Origin: Oscillospiraceae bacterium
GTDB lineage: Bacteria > Bacillota > Clostridia > Oscillospirales > Ruminococcaceae
Reading direction: 5' to 3'
Assembly (NCBI GenBank): GCA_900768705.1
Contig: CAAGEB010000046.1
Coordinates: 1-40,959 of the forward strand
Length of the DNA: 40,959 nucleotides
Under the pieces are notes generated by a model, which did no database searches, had not been told where the DNA came from, and saw nothing but the letters and a program-made list of their open reading frames with translations. Below, in pieces: positions 16,185 through 23,250 of this stretch. Position 1 is the first letter of the stretch, and each line of letters begins with the position of its first letter. Both the position numbers and the translations under genes were made by a program.

Positions 16185-17528
16185 ATGTCAAAGTATTTCG
16201 GAACGGATGGATTCCGCGGAGAAGCAAATAAAACCCTCACTGTTGAACACGCATATAAAATCGGAAGATTTATCGGATATTACTACGGCAGGGAAAACGG
16301 CTGTTCGGTGGTTATCGGCAAGGATACCCGCCGCAGCTCATATATGCTGGAATATGCACTGGTTGCGGGACTTACCGCCTCGGGAGCAGACGCATATCTG
16401 CTCCATGTCACCACAACCCCCTCGGTTTCCTATGTGGTAAGAACCGAGGATTTCGACTGCGGAATAATGATCTCCGCAAGTCACAATCCTTATTACGACA
16501 ACGGAATCAAGCTGTTCAACGGCAGCGGCGAAAAAATGGAGCAGTCGGTAATCGACGAGATTGAGAAGTACCTTGACGGCACAATCCCCGAGCTTCCTTT
16601 GGCACAGGGTGAGAAAATCGGCAGAGCCGCAAGCTTTTCCGCAGGCAGAAACCGCTACATCGGTTATCTTATTTCACTTGCAATTCATTCCTTCAAAGAT
16701 AAAAGAATTGGTCTGGACTGTGCAAACGGCTCAGCTTTCACCATTGCCAAGAGCGTGTTTGACGCACTGGGCGCAAAAACCTATGTTATCCACAACGAAC
16801 CCGACGGCTTCAATATTAATACAGAGTGCGGCTCCACGCACATTGAAAGTCTGGTTGAGCTGGTAAAGAATGAACAGCTTGACTGCGGCTTTGCCTTTGA
16901 CGGAGATGCGGACAGATGTTTGTGCGTTGACGAAAAGGCAAACATTGTGGACGGCGATAAAATCCTTTACATCTGCGGAAAGTATCTCAAGGAGCGGGGC
17001 GAGCTGGAAAAGAACACCATTGTCACCACGGTAATGTCCAATCTGGGCTTGTACAAGGCTCTCGACAGGCTGGGCATAAATTATGAAAAAACCGCCGTGG
17101 GAGATAAGTATGTATATGAATGTATGAACGAAAAGGGCTACATAATCGGCGGTGAGAACAGCGGTCATATTATTTTCAGCAAGTATGCCAATACCGGAGA
17201 CGGTCTTATCACCGCACTTATGGTAATGCAGGTTATGTGTTCAAAGAAATGCTCCCTTTCCGAGCTGTCCAAGGAAATGACGGTTTATCCTCAGCTGCTG
17301 AAGAATGTTCGGGTTTCCGACAAGAACGCCGTTCTCGGTGACGAAGATGTTCTTGCCGCCGTTAAGACTGCAGAAAATGCCCTTGGAACGGAGGGCAGAG
17401 TTCTGGTTCGTCCCTCGGGAACAGAACCTCTTCTTCGTATTATGGTTGAGGCGCAGTCTCAGGAAATCTGCGAAGAGTATGTGCAGGATATTGAAAAGGC
17501 TGTCCGTGAAAAGGGACATATCTGCTGA
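16185..17528 (+). CDS. glmM: Phosphoglucosamine mutase
   Basis: This 447-residue enzyme converts glucosamine-6-phosphate to glucosamine-1-phosphate for UDP-GlcNAc, peptidoglycan and wall polymers. It begins MSKYFGTDGFRGEANKTLT. The phosphoserine loop is visible as MISASHNPYYDNGIKLF, where the first Ser of SASHNP is the active residue. The Mg site is DGDADRCL. The sugar-binding loop is GGENSGHII, and the phosphate-binding loop near the end is RPSGTEPLLRIMVE. The SASHNP loop and length fit GlmM rather than ManB. AGGAGC lies 6-7 bases before ATG 16185; an upstream TTG is ignored. It stands alone between its promoter and terminator. Confidence 0.96.
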   Translation: MSKYFGTDGFRGEANKTLTVEHAYKIGRFIGYYYGRENGCSVVIGKDTRRSSYMLEYALVAGLTASGADAYLLHVTTTPSVSYVVRTEDFDCGIMISASHNPYYDNGIKLFNGSGEKMEQSVIDEIEKYLDGTIPELPLAQGEKIGRAASFSAGRNRYIGYLISLAIHSFKDKRIGLDCANGSAFTIAKSVFDALGAKTYVIHNEPDGFNINTECGSTHIESLVELVKNEQLDCGFAFDGDADRCLCVDEKANIVDGDKILYICGKYLKERGELEKNTIVTTVMSNLGLYKALDRLGINYEKTAVGDKYVYECMNEKGYIIGGENSGHIIFSKYANTGDGLITALMVMQVMCSKKCSLSELSKEMTVYPQLLKNVRVSDKNAVLGDEDVLAAVKTAENALGTEGRVLVRPSGTEPLLRIMVEAQSQEICEEYVQDIEKAVREKGHIC

Positions 17529-17558
17529 CTGCATTTCGCTGCTTGTTTTATCCTCAAA

Positions 17559-17603
17559 AAACCGCCGACTGTTTGGACTGCGAGCTTCCACGGTCGGCGG
17601 TTT
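17559..17603. terminator. Terminator between glmM and the DUF2798 gene
   Basis: An 11-bp perfect stem, AAACCGCCGAC with GTCGGCGGTTT, encloses a 23-base loop that itself can fold. It lies between convergent genes. Confidence 0.75.
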
Positions 17604-17617
17604 ATCTGTATATGCAG

Positions 17618-18222
17618 TTATTGCTGCACTTCGTTGTTCTGTTTCCGACAGAAAATCAATTTAAATATTGTGCGTACAAAGGGTTGAATAAAAAGCAGCT
17701 GCGAAAGTACCGCAAAAGGGAAATTATAACACACAAGCTTTATCCAGTCGGCAAGAAGGGTTAAAATATTAAATCCCGCATAATAGGGATAGTACAGCCA
17801 TGCTGCGATAAAACTCATTGCCGGACACATCAGTCCCGCTGTGGCGCATATAATTGCGGTTTCAAACAAAACCGGGTGCGTTTCGGCGGGATTGAATACC
17901 TTGCTTGCAAGTCTGAATGAGCAGGGACTTCCCATAAATATCTCCAGAGAAAAAGCGAGAACAAATTCCACTGATATTACCGCCCATATCGGCATAAAAT
18001 TTCCGAGCATATAACCCCGCCCTGCTTGTTAATGGCGGCAAGGACGCCGGCTGCATTGTTCACTTCCATAAGGGTTTGCCCGTTTATAACATACAGACTG
18101 TAAAAAACATAGGCGTGAACCGTTATCAGCACTGTCAGAAAAGCAAACACCACTCTTTGAAACTTGTTTTTTGGCAGAATTATGTACTCCCGAAAATTAA
18201 TTCTGAATAAAACAAAAGACAC
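17618..18222 (-). pseudogene. DUF2798-type membrane protein gene broken by a frameshift
   Basis: Two overlapping minus-strand frames together give one DUF2798-like protein of about 190 residues. The first part (18222 or, more likely, near 18177, to 17977) reads PKNKFQRVVFAFLTVLITVHAYVFY and ends its homology at AAINKQGG. The second (ending 17618) resumes at MLGNFMPIWAVISVEF, with CPAMSFIAAWLYYPYY and NFPFAVLSQLLFIQPFVR. The switch falls near 18011-18014, where one missing base in a GGGGTT run would restore the frame. The two halves are repeats with two membrane segments each; function is unknown. The start is unclear: GGGAG precedes a CTG at 18177, with no ATG there. A recent pseudogene or a base error are both possible. 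Confidence 0.75.
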
Positions 18223-18435
18223 ATATTGAGAAGGAAAATCCGATAATGTTCCGTAATCAGATTAACATACCCTTCGGTACAACATGTGTCATCATTTTAT
18301 TCAATTTATTACTTGCCGACGGGCGGGAAAACCTCACCCGCAAGCTACATTCCTATTTTATCAGAAATTCCCGGAAAATGCAAAGGGGATTTTCCACAAT
18401 ATTTTTTAACCGATATTGAAAATTCCCTCCGCTTG
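18223..18435. other. Intergenic region with hairpins
   Basis: The gap between the frameshifted gene and the deacetylase gene has no credible gene. A bulged GC-rich hairpin runs from CTTGC at 18312-18316 to GCAAG at 18340-18344, with an inner CACCC/GGGCGGG pairing. It has no T-run on either strand, so it is not an obvious terminator. It could be part of the leader of the minus-strand gene. No known riboswitch was matched. Confidence 0.4.
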
Positions 18436-18464
18436 TCATAATTGTCCGTGAATACACATATTTA
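18436..18464 (+). promoter_or_regulatory. Possible sigma-E-like sporulation promoter
   Basis: TCATAATT (18436-18443) and CATATTTA (18457-18464) are 13 bases apart. This resembles the -35/-10 form of the mother-cell sigma-E consensus and fits a PdaB-like gene. No sigma-A promoter is visible here. The match is loose. Confidence 0.35.
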
Positions 18465-18488
18465 TAGGACAGAAACGGAGGGATTTTT

Positions 18489-19484
18489 ATGAGAACACTC
18501 ACTTTGACAAAAAAGCACATAAAACGACTGGCGGCAATCGGAGCTGCAGCAGCCGCTGCGGCAGCCGTGGCAATAACGGTGGTTGTAACTTCCGTGAACA
18601 CCCACGCCGAAAACCGCCGTGTTCCCATTTACCGTGTGAACAGGGGAGACAACAAAATCGCAGTTACCTTTGATGTGGCGTGGGAAAATTCCAACACCGA
18701 CGAGCTGCTGCAAATTCTTGACGAAAACGGTGCAAAGGCAACCTTTTTTGTTACGGGAGACTGGTGCGATCGTTACCCCGATGATGTGAAAAAATTTGCC
18801 GACGCAGGTCACGAAATCGGCAATCATTCCGACCAACATCCCCATGTTGAGGGAATTGCCGTAAACGACCTTATCGACGACACAAAGGAGTGTTCACGGA
18901 AAATAGAGATGATAACCGGAACAAAGCCCGCCGTTTACCGTGCGCCCTACGGGGAATATGACGACAGCCTACTCACCACTATTGACGGCATGGGTATGAA
19001 GGTTATCCAATGGGATGTGGACAGCGTGGATTGGAAAAAGCACACCGCTGCCGAAATTAAGGATAAGGTTCTGAAAAATACCAAGTCGGGTTCTATTCTG
19101 CTTTTCCACAACGACCTTGAAAACACCACCGAAGCACTGCCCGAAATACTGAAAACGCTGAAAGAGCAGGGCTTTGAGTTTGTAACGGTAAGCGGTCTTG
19201 TATATCCGGATAATTACACCATTGACGCATCGGGAGAGCAGTCTGCGGCAGCTCCGGCTTCTCTGGACATAGCGTCCGACGGCGAAAAGCTGAAAGCGGT
19301 AATGGCGCAGTATTCCGAGGAAATCAAGGCGGCGGGAATTACCGAGGAGCAGCTTGCACAGGTGGTTGCGGCGATTAAGAGCGGCAATGCGGACGCACTG
19401 CCGGAGGAGCTGAAAGCACTTGCTGCGGAAGTGATGGGCGGCGTTACGCCGCAGACGGTACCCGACGATACAACAAACAAATAA
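18489..19484 (+). CDS. PdaB-like polysaccharide deacetylase
   Basis: This 331-residue protein has a membrane anchor or signal segment (about 14-35, Ala-rich), then a NodB deacetylase domain (~55-240). Family motifs are TFDVAWENSN (motif 1; the W form instead of DDGP is seen in the sporulation enzyme PdaB), NHSDQHPH (metal-binding H-x3-H) and RAPYGEYD. ILLFHND is motif 5. Such enzymes remove acetyl groups from peptidoglycan or chitin-like sugars outside the membrane. The last ~85 residues (from ~245) form a charged, Ala/Glu-rich helical extension not usual in PdaB. GGAGGG lies 6 bases before the ATG. A sporulation role is inferred from motif 1 and the upstream promoter-like site. Confidence 0.88.
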   Translation: MRTLTLTKKHIKRLAAIGAAAAAAAAVAITVVVTSVNTHAENRRVPIYRVNRGDNKIAVTFDVAWENSNTDELLQILDENGAKATFFVTGDWCDRYPDDVKKFADAGHEIGNHSDQHPHVEGIAVNDLIDDTKECSRKIEMITGTKPAVYRAPYGEYDDSLLTTIDGMGMKVIQWDVDSVDWKKHTAAEIKDKVLKNTKSGSILLFHNDLENTTEALPEILKTLKEQGFEFVTVSGLVYPDNYTIDASGEQSAAAPASLDIASDGEKLKAVMAQYSEEIKAAGITEEQLAQVVAAIKSGNADALPEELKALAAEVMGGVTPQTVPDDTTNK

Positions 19485-19499
19485 GATTGTTCTTTGCCG

Positions 19500-19670
19500 C
19501 CCCTATCCCCCTACCCCCTTCCCCCGAGGGGGAAGGGGGAGAATGCGGGGGCTAACGCCCCCTGCACCCCGTTTCGGGGGCTTCGCCCCCGAACCCCCGC
19601 AGCAAAGGGCGGCTTGTTTGCGCTACTGCGCCCCCCCTGTGGGTGCTACACCCCCACGCCCCCGAAGAAC
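19500..19670. repeat. GC-rich intergenic repeat element
   Basis: About 170 bases of C- and G-run-rich DNA contain a near-perfect 12-bp stem (19514-19525 with 19528-19539), a GGGGGCTAACGCCCCC palindrome, and further GGGGGCTTCGCCCCC and TGGGTG/CACCCC pairings. Part of it (19548-19569) recurs at 3868-3889. Composition is far from the surrounding genes. It looks like a dispersed non-coding repeat rather than a gene. Confidence 0.75.
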
Positions 19671-19679
19671 CCCGAATAC

Positions 19680-19711
19680 AAAAAATCTCCCCTAAGCAGA
19701 GGAGATTTTTT
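19680..19711. terminator. Bidirectional intrinsic terminator
   Basis: An 11-bp stem AAAAAATCTCC with GGAGATTTTTT and a 10-base loop has A- and T-runs on both sides. It separates the repeat and deacetylase gene from the tRNA gene on the other strand. Confidence 0.9.
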
Positions 19712-19759
19712 GTGTTTATCGAAAAACGCTGAAAACAAAGCTGCGAAGCAGCTTTGTTT

Positions 19760-19836
19760 TGGCGTCGCAGAGAGGATTCGAACCTCCGGCCTGCCGCTTA
19801 GGAGGCGGCCGCTCTATCCTGCTGAGCTACTGCGAC
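19760..19836 (-). tRNA. tRNA-Arg (anticodon CCT)
   Basis: On the minus strand a complete 77-base tRNA folds as a cloverleaf. The acceptor is GTCGCAG with CTGCGAC, the D arm GCTC/GAGC, the anticodon stem GCCGC/GCGGC with loop CTCCTAA (anticodon CCT, reading AGG), and the T arm GGAGG-TTCGAAT-CCTCT. The discriminator is G, and CCA is encoded. It stands alone. Confidence 0.97.
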
Positions 19837-19846
19837 ATACCATATT

Positions 19847-19875
19847 ATTATATCACAGCTTTTCACGAAAAGCAA
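19847..19875 (-). promoter_or_regulatory. Probable promoter of tRNA-Arg
   Basis: On the minus strand TATAAT (19847-19852) lies 10 bases before the tRNA, with a partial -35 TTGCTT (19870-19875) at 17 bases spacing. Confidence 0.55.
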
Positions 19876-20024
19876 TAGAAATGTAAAAATTTGTTGAAAT
19901 TGCCTAAAATCGGTCTCCGGATTTTATGATGCAGTATTGGAAGAAAAGAGGGAAAAACCGCCGTGCATAGTATAAATGTCATAAAACGCCTCTTTGAGGG
20001 TTAAAGATTTATCTAAAATGCACA

Positions 20025-20053
20025 TTGACGAAAACGCAAATAAATGTTATAGT
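20025..20053 (+). promoter_or_regulatory. Promoter of the dockerin-protein gene
   Basis: TTGACG (20025-20030) and TATAGT (20048-20053) are spaced by 17 bases. Transcription from here would give a leader of about 330 bases. The stretch 19837-20024 holds only the tRNA promoter and no gene. Confidence 0.75.
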
Positions 20054-20064
20054 AATAAATGTGA

Positions 20065-20153
20065 GGGCATACCTGTCCTTTGCTGCCCTGTCCGGAGGGG
20101 AAGTGCAAGGGAAAGACCGTGCCTTTGCCCGGCAGGAGCAGGCTCCCAAGCCC
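20065..20153 (+). other. Predicted structured RNA in the dockerin-gene leader
   Basis: Nested pairings run in order: GGGC 20065-20068 with GCCC 20150-20153, CCTG 20072-20075 with CAGG 20139-20142, CTGCC 20083-20087 with GGCAG 20131-20135, and an inner GCAAGG/CCTTTGC hairpin (about 20105-20128). The segment is GC-rich inside an AT-rich leader. I could not match it to cobalamin, c-di-GMP, glycine, TPP or other riboswitch classes. It could be a regulatory or stabilising RNA. Confidence 0.5.
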
Positions 20154-20198
20154 GAAAAAAAGGAGCTTTCCGAAAATTTTTGAAAATTTTTAAAAATT

Positions 20199-20318
20199 TG
20201 CGAAACTTTTTTGCGAATGCCGCCGACTACCGCTATGTAACGGGGAAAATAAAAAATATACAGAAATGTGAAACTTTTTTAAAAATTCCCACGACTACCC
20301 CAACAGAGCGGAGAAAAT
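20199..20318 (+). repeat. Two diverged 52-nt leader repeats
   Basis: Copies at 20199-20250 and 20267-20318 align without gaps with 38 of 52 identical bases. Conserved blocks are GAAACTTTTTT, CGACTACC and, at the end, GAAAAT. They lie in the untranslated leader, 70 bases before the start codon, and no ribosome site or frame in them looks used. Confidence 0.75.
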
Positions 20319-20387
20319 CCGTTTATTACATCCGAGTGCCCGATAACTCAGTGATGTTATAAAAACTATTTTATTAGGAGGACGATT

Positions 20388-23162
20388 ATGATGAAGAAAA
20401 GAATTCTGGCATCCTCTATGGCTTCTGTAATGGCTCTTACTTCCGTAGCTGCCGTTGCATTTGCTGAAGATGCTACCACCGAAGTTGACTACGCTGCAAC
20501 TGAAGTTGTTACCGCTAAGGAGCTCAAGGGCGCAGTTCAGGGCTATGTTGAGCAGAAGTTTGGTCAGAAGTTTGACAACTTTATCGGCAGCGGAGTTTAC
20601 AACTATGGTTCCAGATCCGCTCAGAAGTTTGTTGAAGTTATCGACTATGTAAAGACTATCTGGGGCGACACCAGCATTACCACCGAAGAGGCTTCTGCCG
20701 CTTATCAGATGGTAAAGGCTGCAGGTGCAAAGGTTGCTTACCACAGCGAAGCAGAGCTGAAGGGTCTGCTTGAAGAGGCTAAGGCTGTTTACAGCACCGA
20801 CAACAAGCTTGTTGGCGGTCTTGACGGCGACAAGATTTACTATGATACTCCTTGGTATGCGTTCAAGGCAGCGTATGACGATGCTACCCTTGCTGCTGAA
20901 GGCTCCGATGAGCGTGGCTGGACAGATGCTTATGAGGCTCTCTATGATGCGCTCAACACTCTTAACCTCGAGAGCTCTAAGAAGACTGTTGTAACAAAGG
21001 ATGCATACGGCAAGGCTAAGGAAGCATTTGAGGATATCAGCGCAGTTAAATATGACACATGGAGACGTGGCACTATCAACCTTGATAACGCAACTCTTTG
21101 CAATGGCGGCTTGAAAGATTCTTACAATGGTAAGGTAACTGCTTACGGTACTCTGTATGCTCACATCAACCAGGCTCTTGGTGGAATTGATGACAAGTAC
21201 AAGGATTTTACCGCTAATGACAGCGCATCCAGAACAACCAATGACGCTATTGTTGAACAGTATAAGATTGCTTGCGATGGAGTAACCATTATCAATAGCT
21301 TTGTAAAGGATAATACTGACGCTGCTTCTTCCAACGATGTTGCTAAGCTGATCAATCAGTATAAGTCTAGACTGGTTTATGATACTAACGCAAACGGCGC
21401 ATTGGCAGTAGCAGGACAAATCTATAATGTAGTTAATGCTGCTTCAAACAGTGTTTATTCTGAAAAAAATGGAGCTACTGCTCTTACAACTTTTACAGAC
21501 AAGGATACACTCTTTGTTAACGGCACAACAGAAATAGTGGCAAATGGTGTAAATCATCTTTCTACTGATGTTTCTGCGAATGTTTATTTTAACAATGCTA
21601 CCGGAGACAGTACTCTTGAAATTTGCATTGGTCTTGATGCAGATGGCAATGTCGCTTTAGATGGAACAACTCATAATCCTGTAATTGCGACGAAGGCAGA
21701 CGAAGCTACTGTTAAGAGTAATGCAGCTGTAAAGGGTATTAAGATTCTTAAGGCTGGCGAGAAGATTGACCTTTCTAAGATGGTAGAAGTTACCGCAACT
21801 GTTGATACATCAATTAGAGGTATTGATTCCCGTATTGGTAACGGCGTTGTTGACGGTGATACAATGCCCACCGCACCTTTTAAAGCAGTAAATACTGAAG
21901 AGGGCGGATTCGGTTGGTACCTTGATAATACCACATGGAAGACGACAACTGCTGGTACACTTGGCGGTGTTGCTAATATTGAAACTAATGTTCCCGTTGA
22001 TTCAAAGAACTGGCACAAGGTTACTGGTGTATCTACCTCTGTAAATATTCAGGATGCTCTTAAATTGGCACTGGCTTATCAGAAAGCAAATAAGACAAAT
22101 GATTTTGATAAGCTTAATAACAACGGAGCAACTGCTCATAGTTCTGTTGCAGACCTCGATATATTGAATTCTAAAATTGATACAAGCGGTGTACTTTCAA
22201 GATTCGTTGAGCCTGAAATGGATACAACGCAGGGAACCACAGCAGTAAATTACCTGAATAAGGGAGCAGCTGCTGAGTGGACTATCGTTAACCGTTATCT
22301 GAAGTATGCTCTGGAAGACAGATATGCAACTCCCGGTACACAGGGTGAAGCTGAGTATCACACCAGAGATGAAGTTGACACTCTCATTAAGAAGTGTGAT
22401 GATCTGGCTCGTAAGACTGAGGGTGCTAAGATCTTCTCTGACGCTCTTAAGGCTATGACAGACGCTCGTGAGGACGCACGTGCATGGAGCAAGAATGCTT
22501 GGGCAAATAAGAGCTACACCGATAAGAAGGGTAGTCAGACGACAGTTGCATTTGACGAGAAGAATAAAACCTTAAATGGAACAACAAATATTGGCAAATC
22601 AAATGCTTCTGAAATGTATATTGCACTTCGCAAGAAGTATAATGCTCTGGAAGACCTTTATCTCACATGGAACTTGAGCTACGGCGAAGTTCGTGATGAA
22701 ATCGGTAAGGCTTCAGCTGTACTTAAAGAAACAGGCGACGAGGCTCTGAATGCTGCTATCGACGCTTGTGCATACGCACTGACAGAGGTTGAGGGCGTTG
22801 GTATTCAGGATATAGTTGCGGATTACGAAAATGTTGCTTTCTCGTTTGATTCTAAGTTCCAGGCTAATAACCGTCTGAAGTGCAGAAACTATTCCGGTGC
22901 TGCTAATGAAGAGACACATAAAGCACTTTTCAATGCTTATGTAGCTCTGAAGGCTGCTGAAGAGGCTGCTCTGGCTGCTCCCGAGGGTATTCTCGGTGAT
23001 GTTGACGGCGACGGCACTGTAACACCCAGAGACGCTTCTAAGCTTCTGAAGGCTCTTCTGGATGACACTGCTTCTGAACTCAAGAACGCTGACTTCGACG
23101 GTGATGGCACAGTTACACCTAGAGATGCTTCTGCAATTCTTAGATCTCTGCTTGAAGCTTGA
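20388..23162 (+). CDS. Large secreted dockerin protein of unknown function
   Basis: A protein of 924 residues with a signal peptide (1-26, ending VAFA). The long middle is mostly helical, rich in Ala, Asp, Lys and Tyr, with a beta-type region around 340-560, and I recognise no enzyme domain. Residues 865-924 are a type I-like dockerin: two Ca-binding loops with DVDGDGTVTPRD (871-882) and DFDGDGTVTPRD (902-913), each followed by a helix. Dockerins bind cohesins of surface scaffolds. Both ends use GCT, GTT, AAG and GAC heavily, as in very highly expressed genes, while about 21400-22240 shifts to AAT, AAA and GGA. It may be an abundant surface or scaffold protein. AGGAGG lies 6 bases before the ATG. 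The next gene encodes a cohesin-like anchor. Confidence 0.9.
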   Translation: MMKKRILASSMASVMALTSVAAVAFAEDATTEVDYAATEVVTAKELKGAVQGYVEQKFGQKFDNFIGSGVYNYGSRSAQKFVEVIDYVKTIWGDTSITTEEASAAYQMVKAAGAKVAYHSEAELKGLLEEAKAVYSTDNKLVGGLDGDKIYYDTPWYAFKAAYDDATLAAEGSDERGWTDAYEALYDALNTLNLESSKKTVVTKDAYGKAKEAFEDISAVKYDTWRRGTINLDNATLCNGGLKDSYNGKVTAYGTLYAHINQALGGIDDKYKDFTANDSASRTTNDAIVEQYKIACDGVTIINSFVKDNTDAASSNDVAKLINQYKSRLVYDTNANGALAVAGQIYNVVNAASNSVYSEKNGATALTTFTDKDTLFVNGTTEIVANGVNHLSTDVSANVYFNNATGDSTLEICIGLDADGNVALDGTTHNPVIATKADEATVKSNAAVKGIKILKAGEKIDLSKMVEVTATVDTSIRGIDSRIGNGVVDGDTMPTAPFKAVNTEEGGFGWYLDNTTWKTTTAGTLGGVANIETNVPVDSKNWHKVTGVSTSVNIQDALKLALAYQKANKTNDFDKLNNNGATAHSSVADLDILNSKIDTSGVLSRFVEPEMDTTQGTTAVNYLNKGAAAEWTIVNRYLKYALEDRYATPGTQGEAEYHTRDEVDTLIKKCDDLARKTEGAKIFSDALKAMTDAREDARAWSKNAWANKSYTDKKGSQTTVAFDEKNKTLNGTTNIGKSNASEMYIALRKKYNALEDLYLTWNLSYGEVRDEIGKASAVLKETGDEALNAAIDACAYALTEVEGVGIQDIVADYENVAFSFDSKFQANNRLKCRNYSGAANEETHKALFNAYVALKAAEEAALAAPEGILGDVDGDGTVTPRDASKLLKALLDDTASELKNADFDGDGTVTPRDASAILRSLLEA

Positions 23163-23180
23163 TTTATGCATTTGTTAGGT

Positions 23181-23223
23181 AATAAACCCGTGCGGAGTAT
23201 CGCACTCCGCACATGGGCTTATT
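23181..23223 (+). other. Long hairpin between the dockerin and cohesin-like genes
   Basis: An 18-base arm (23181-23198) pairs with 23204-23223 across a 5-base loop, with one mismatch and a 2-base bulge. It is followed by A-rich, not T-rich, sequence, so it is more likely an mRNA-stabilising or partial termination element than a full terminator. Confidence 0.6.
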
Positions 23224-23250
23224 AAAATAAAAAATTTGGAGGAAAATATT

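Noticed and set aside
19494..19886. Open frame of 130 codons through the GC-rich repeat and tRNA
   Set aside because: It runs through a non-coding repeat, a terminator and a tRNA gene on the other strand, and the product is Pro/Arg low complexity.
20065..20153. Cobalamin or c-di-GMP riboswitch in the dockerin leader
   Set aside because: The invariant sequence blocks of those classes are absent; only a generic nested-helix shape was seen, so it is reported as unidentified.
19994..20362. Open frame of 122 codons in the dockerin leader
   Set aside because: No ribosome site, and it overlaps predicted RNA structure and the 52-nt repeats. The translation has no family features.
20295..21419. Minus-strand open frame (374 codons) over the dockerin gene start
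   Set aside because: It is antisense to a clearly real, codon-biased gene and spans its promoter-proximal leader. The Ser- and Ile-rich translation reflects the GCT/GTT bias of the other strand.
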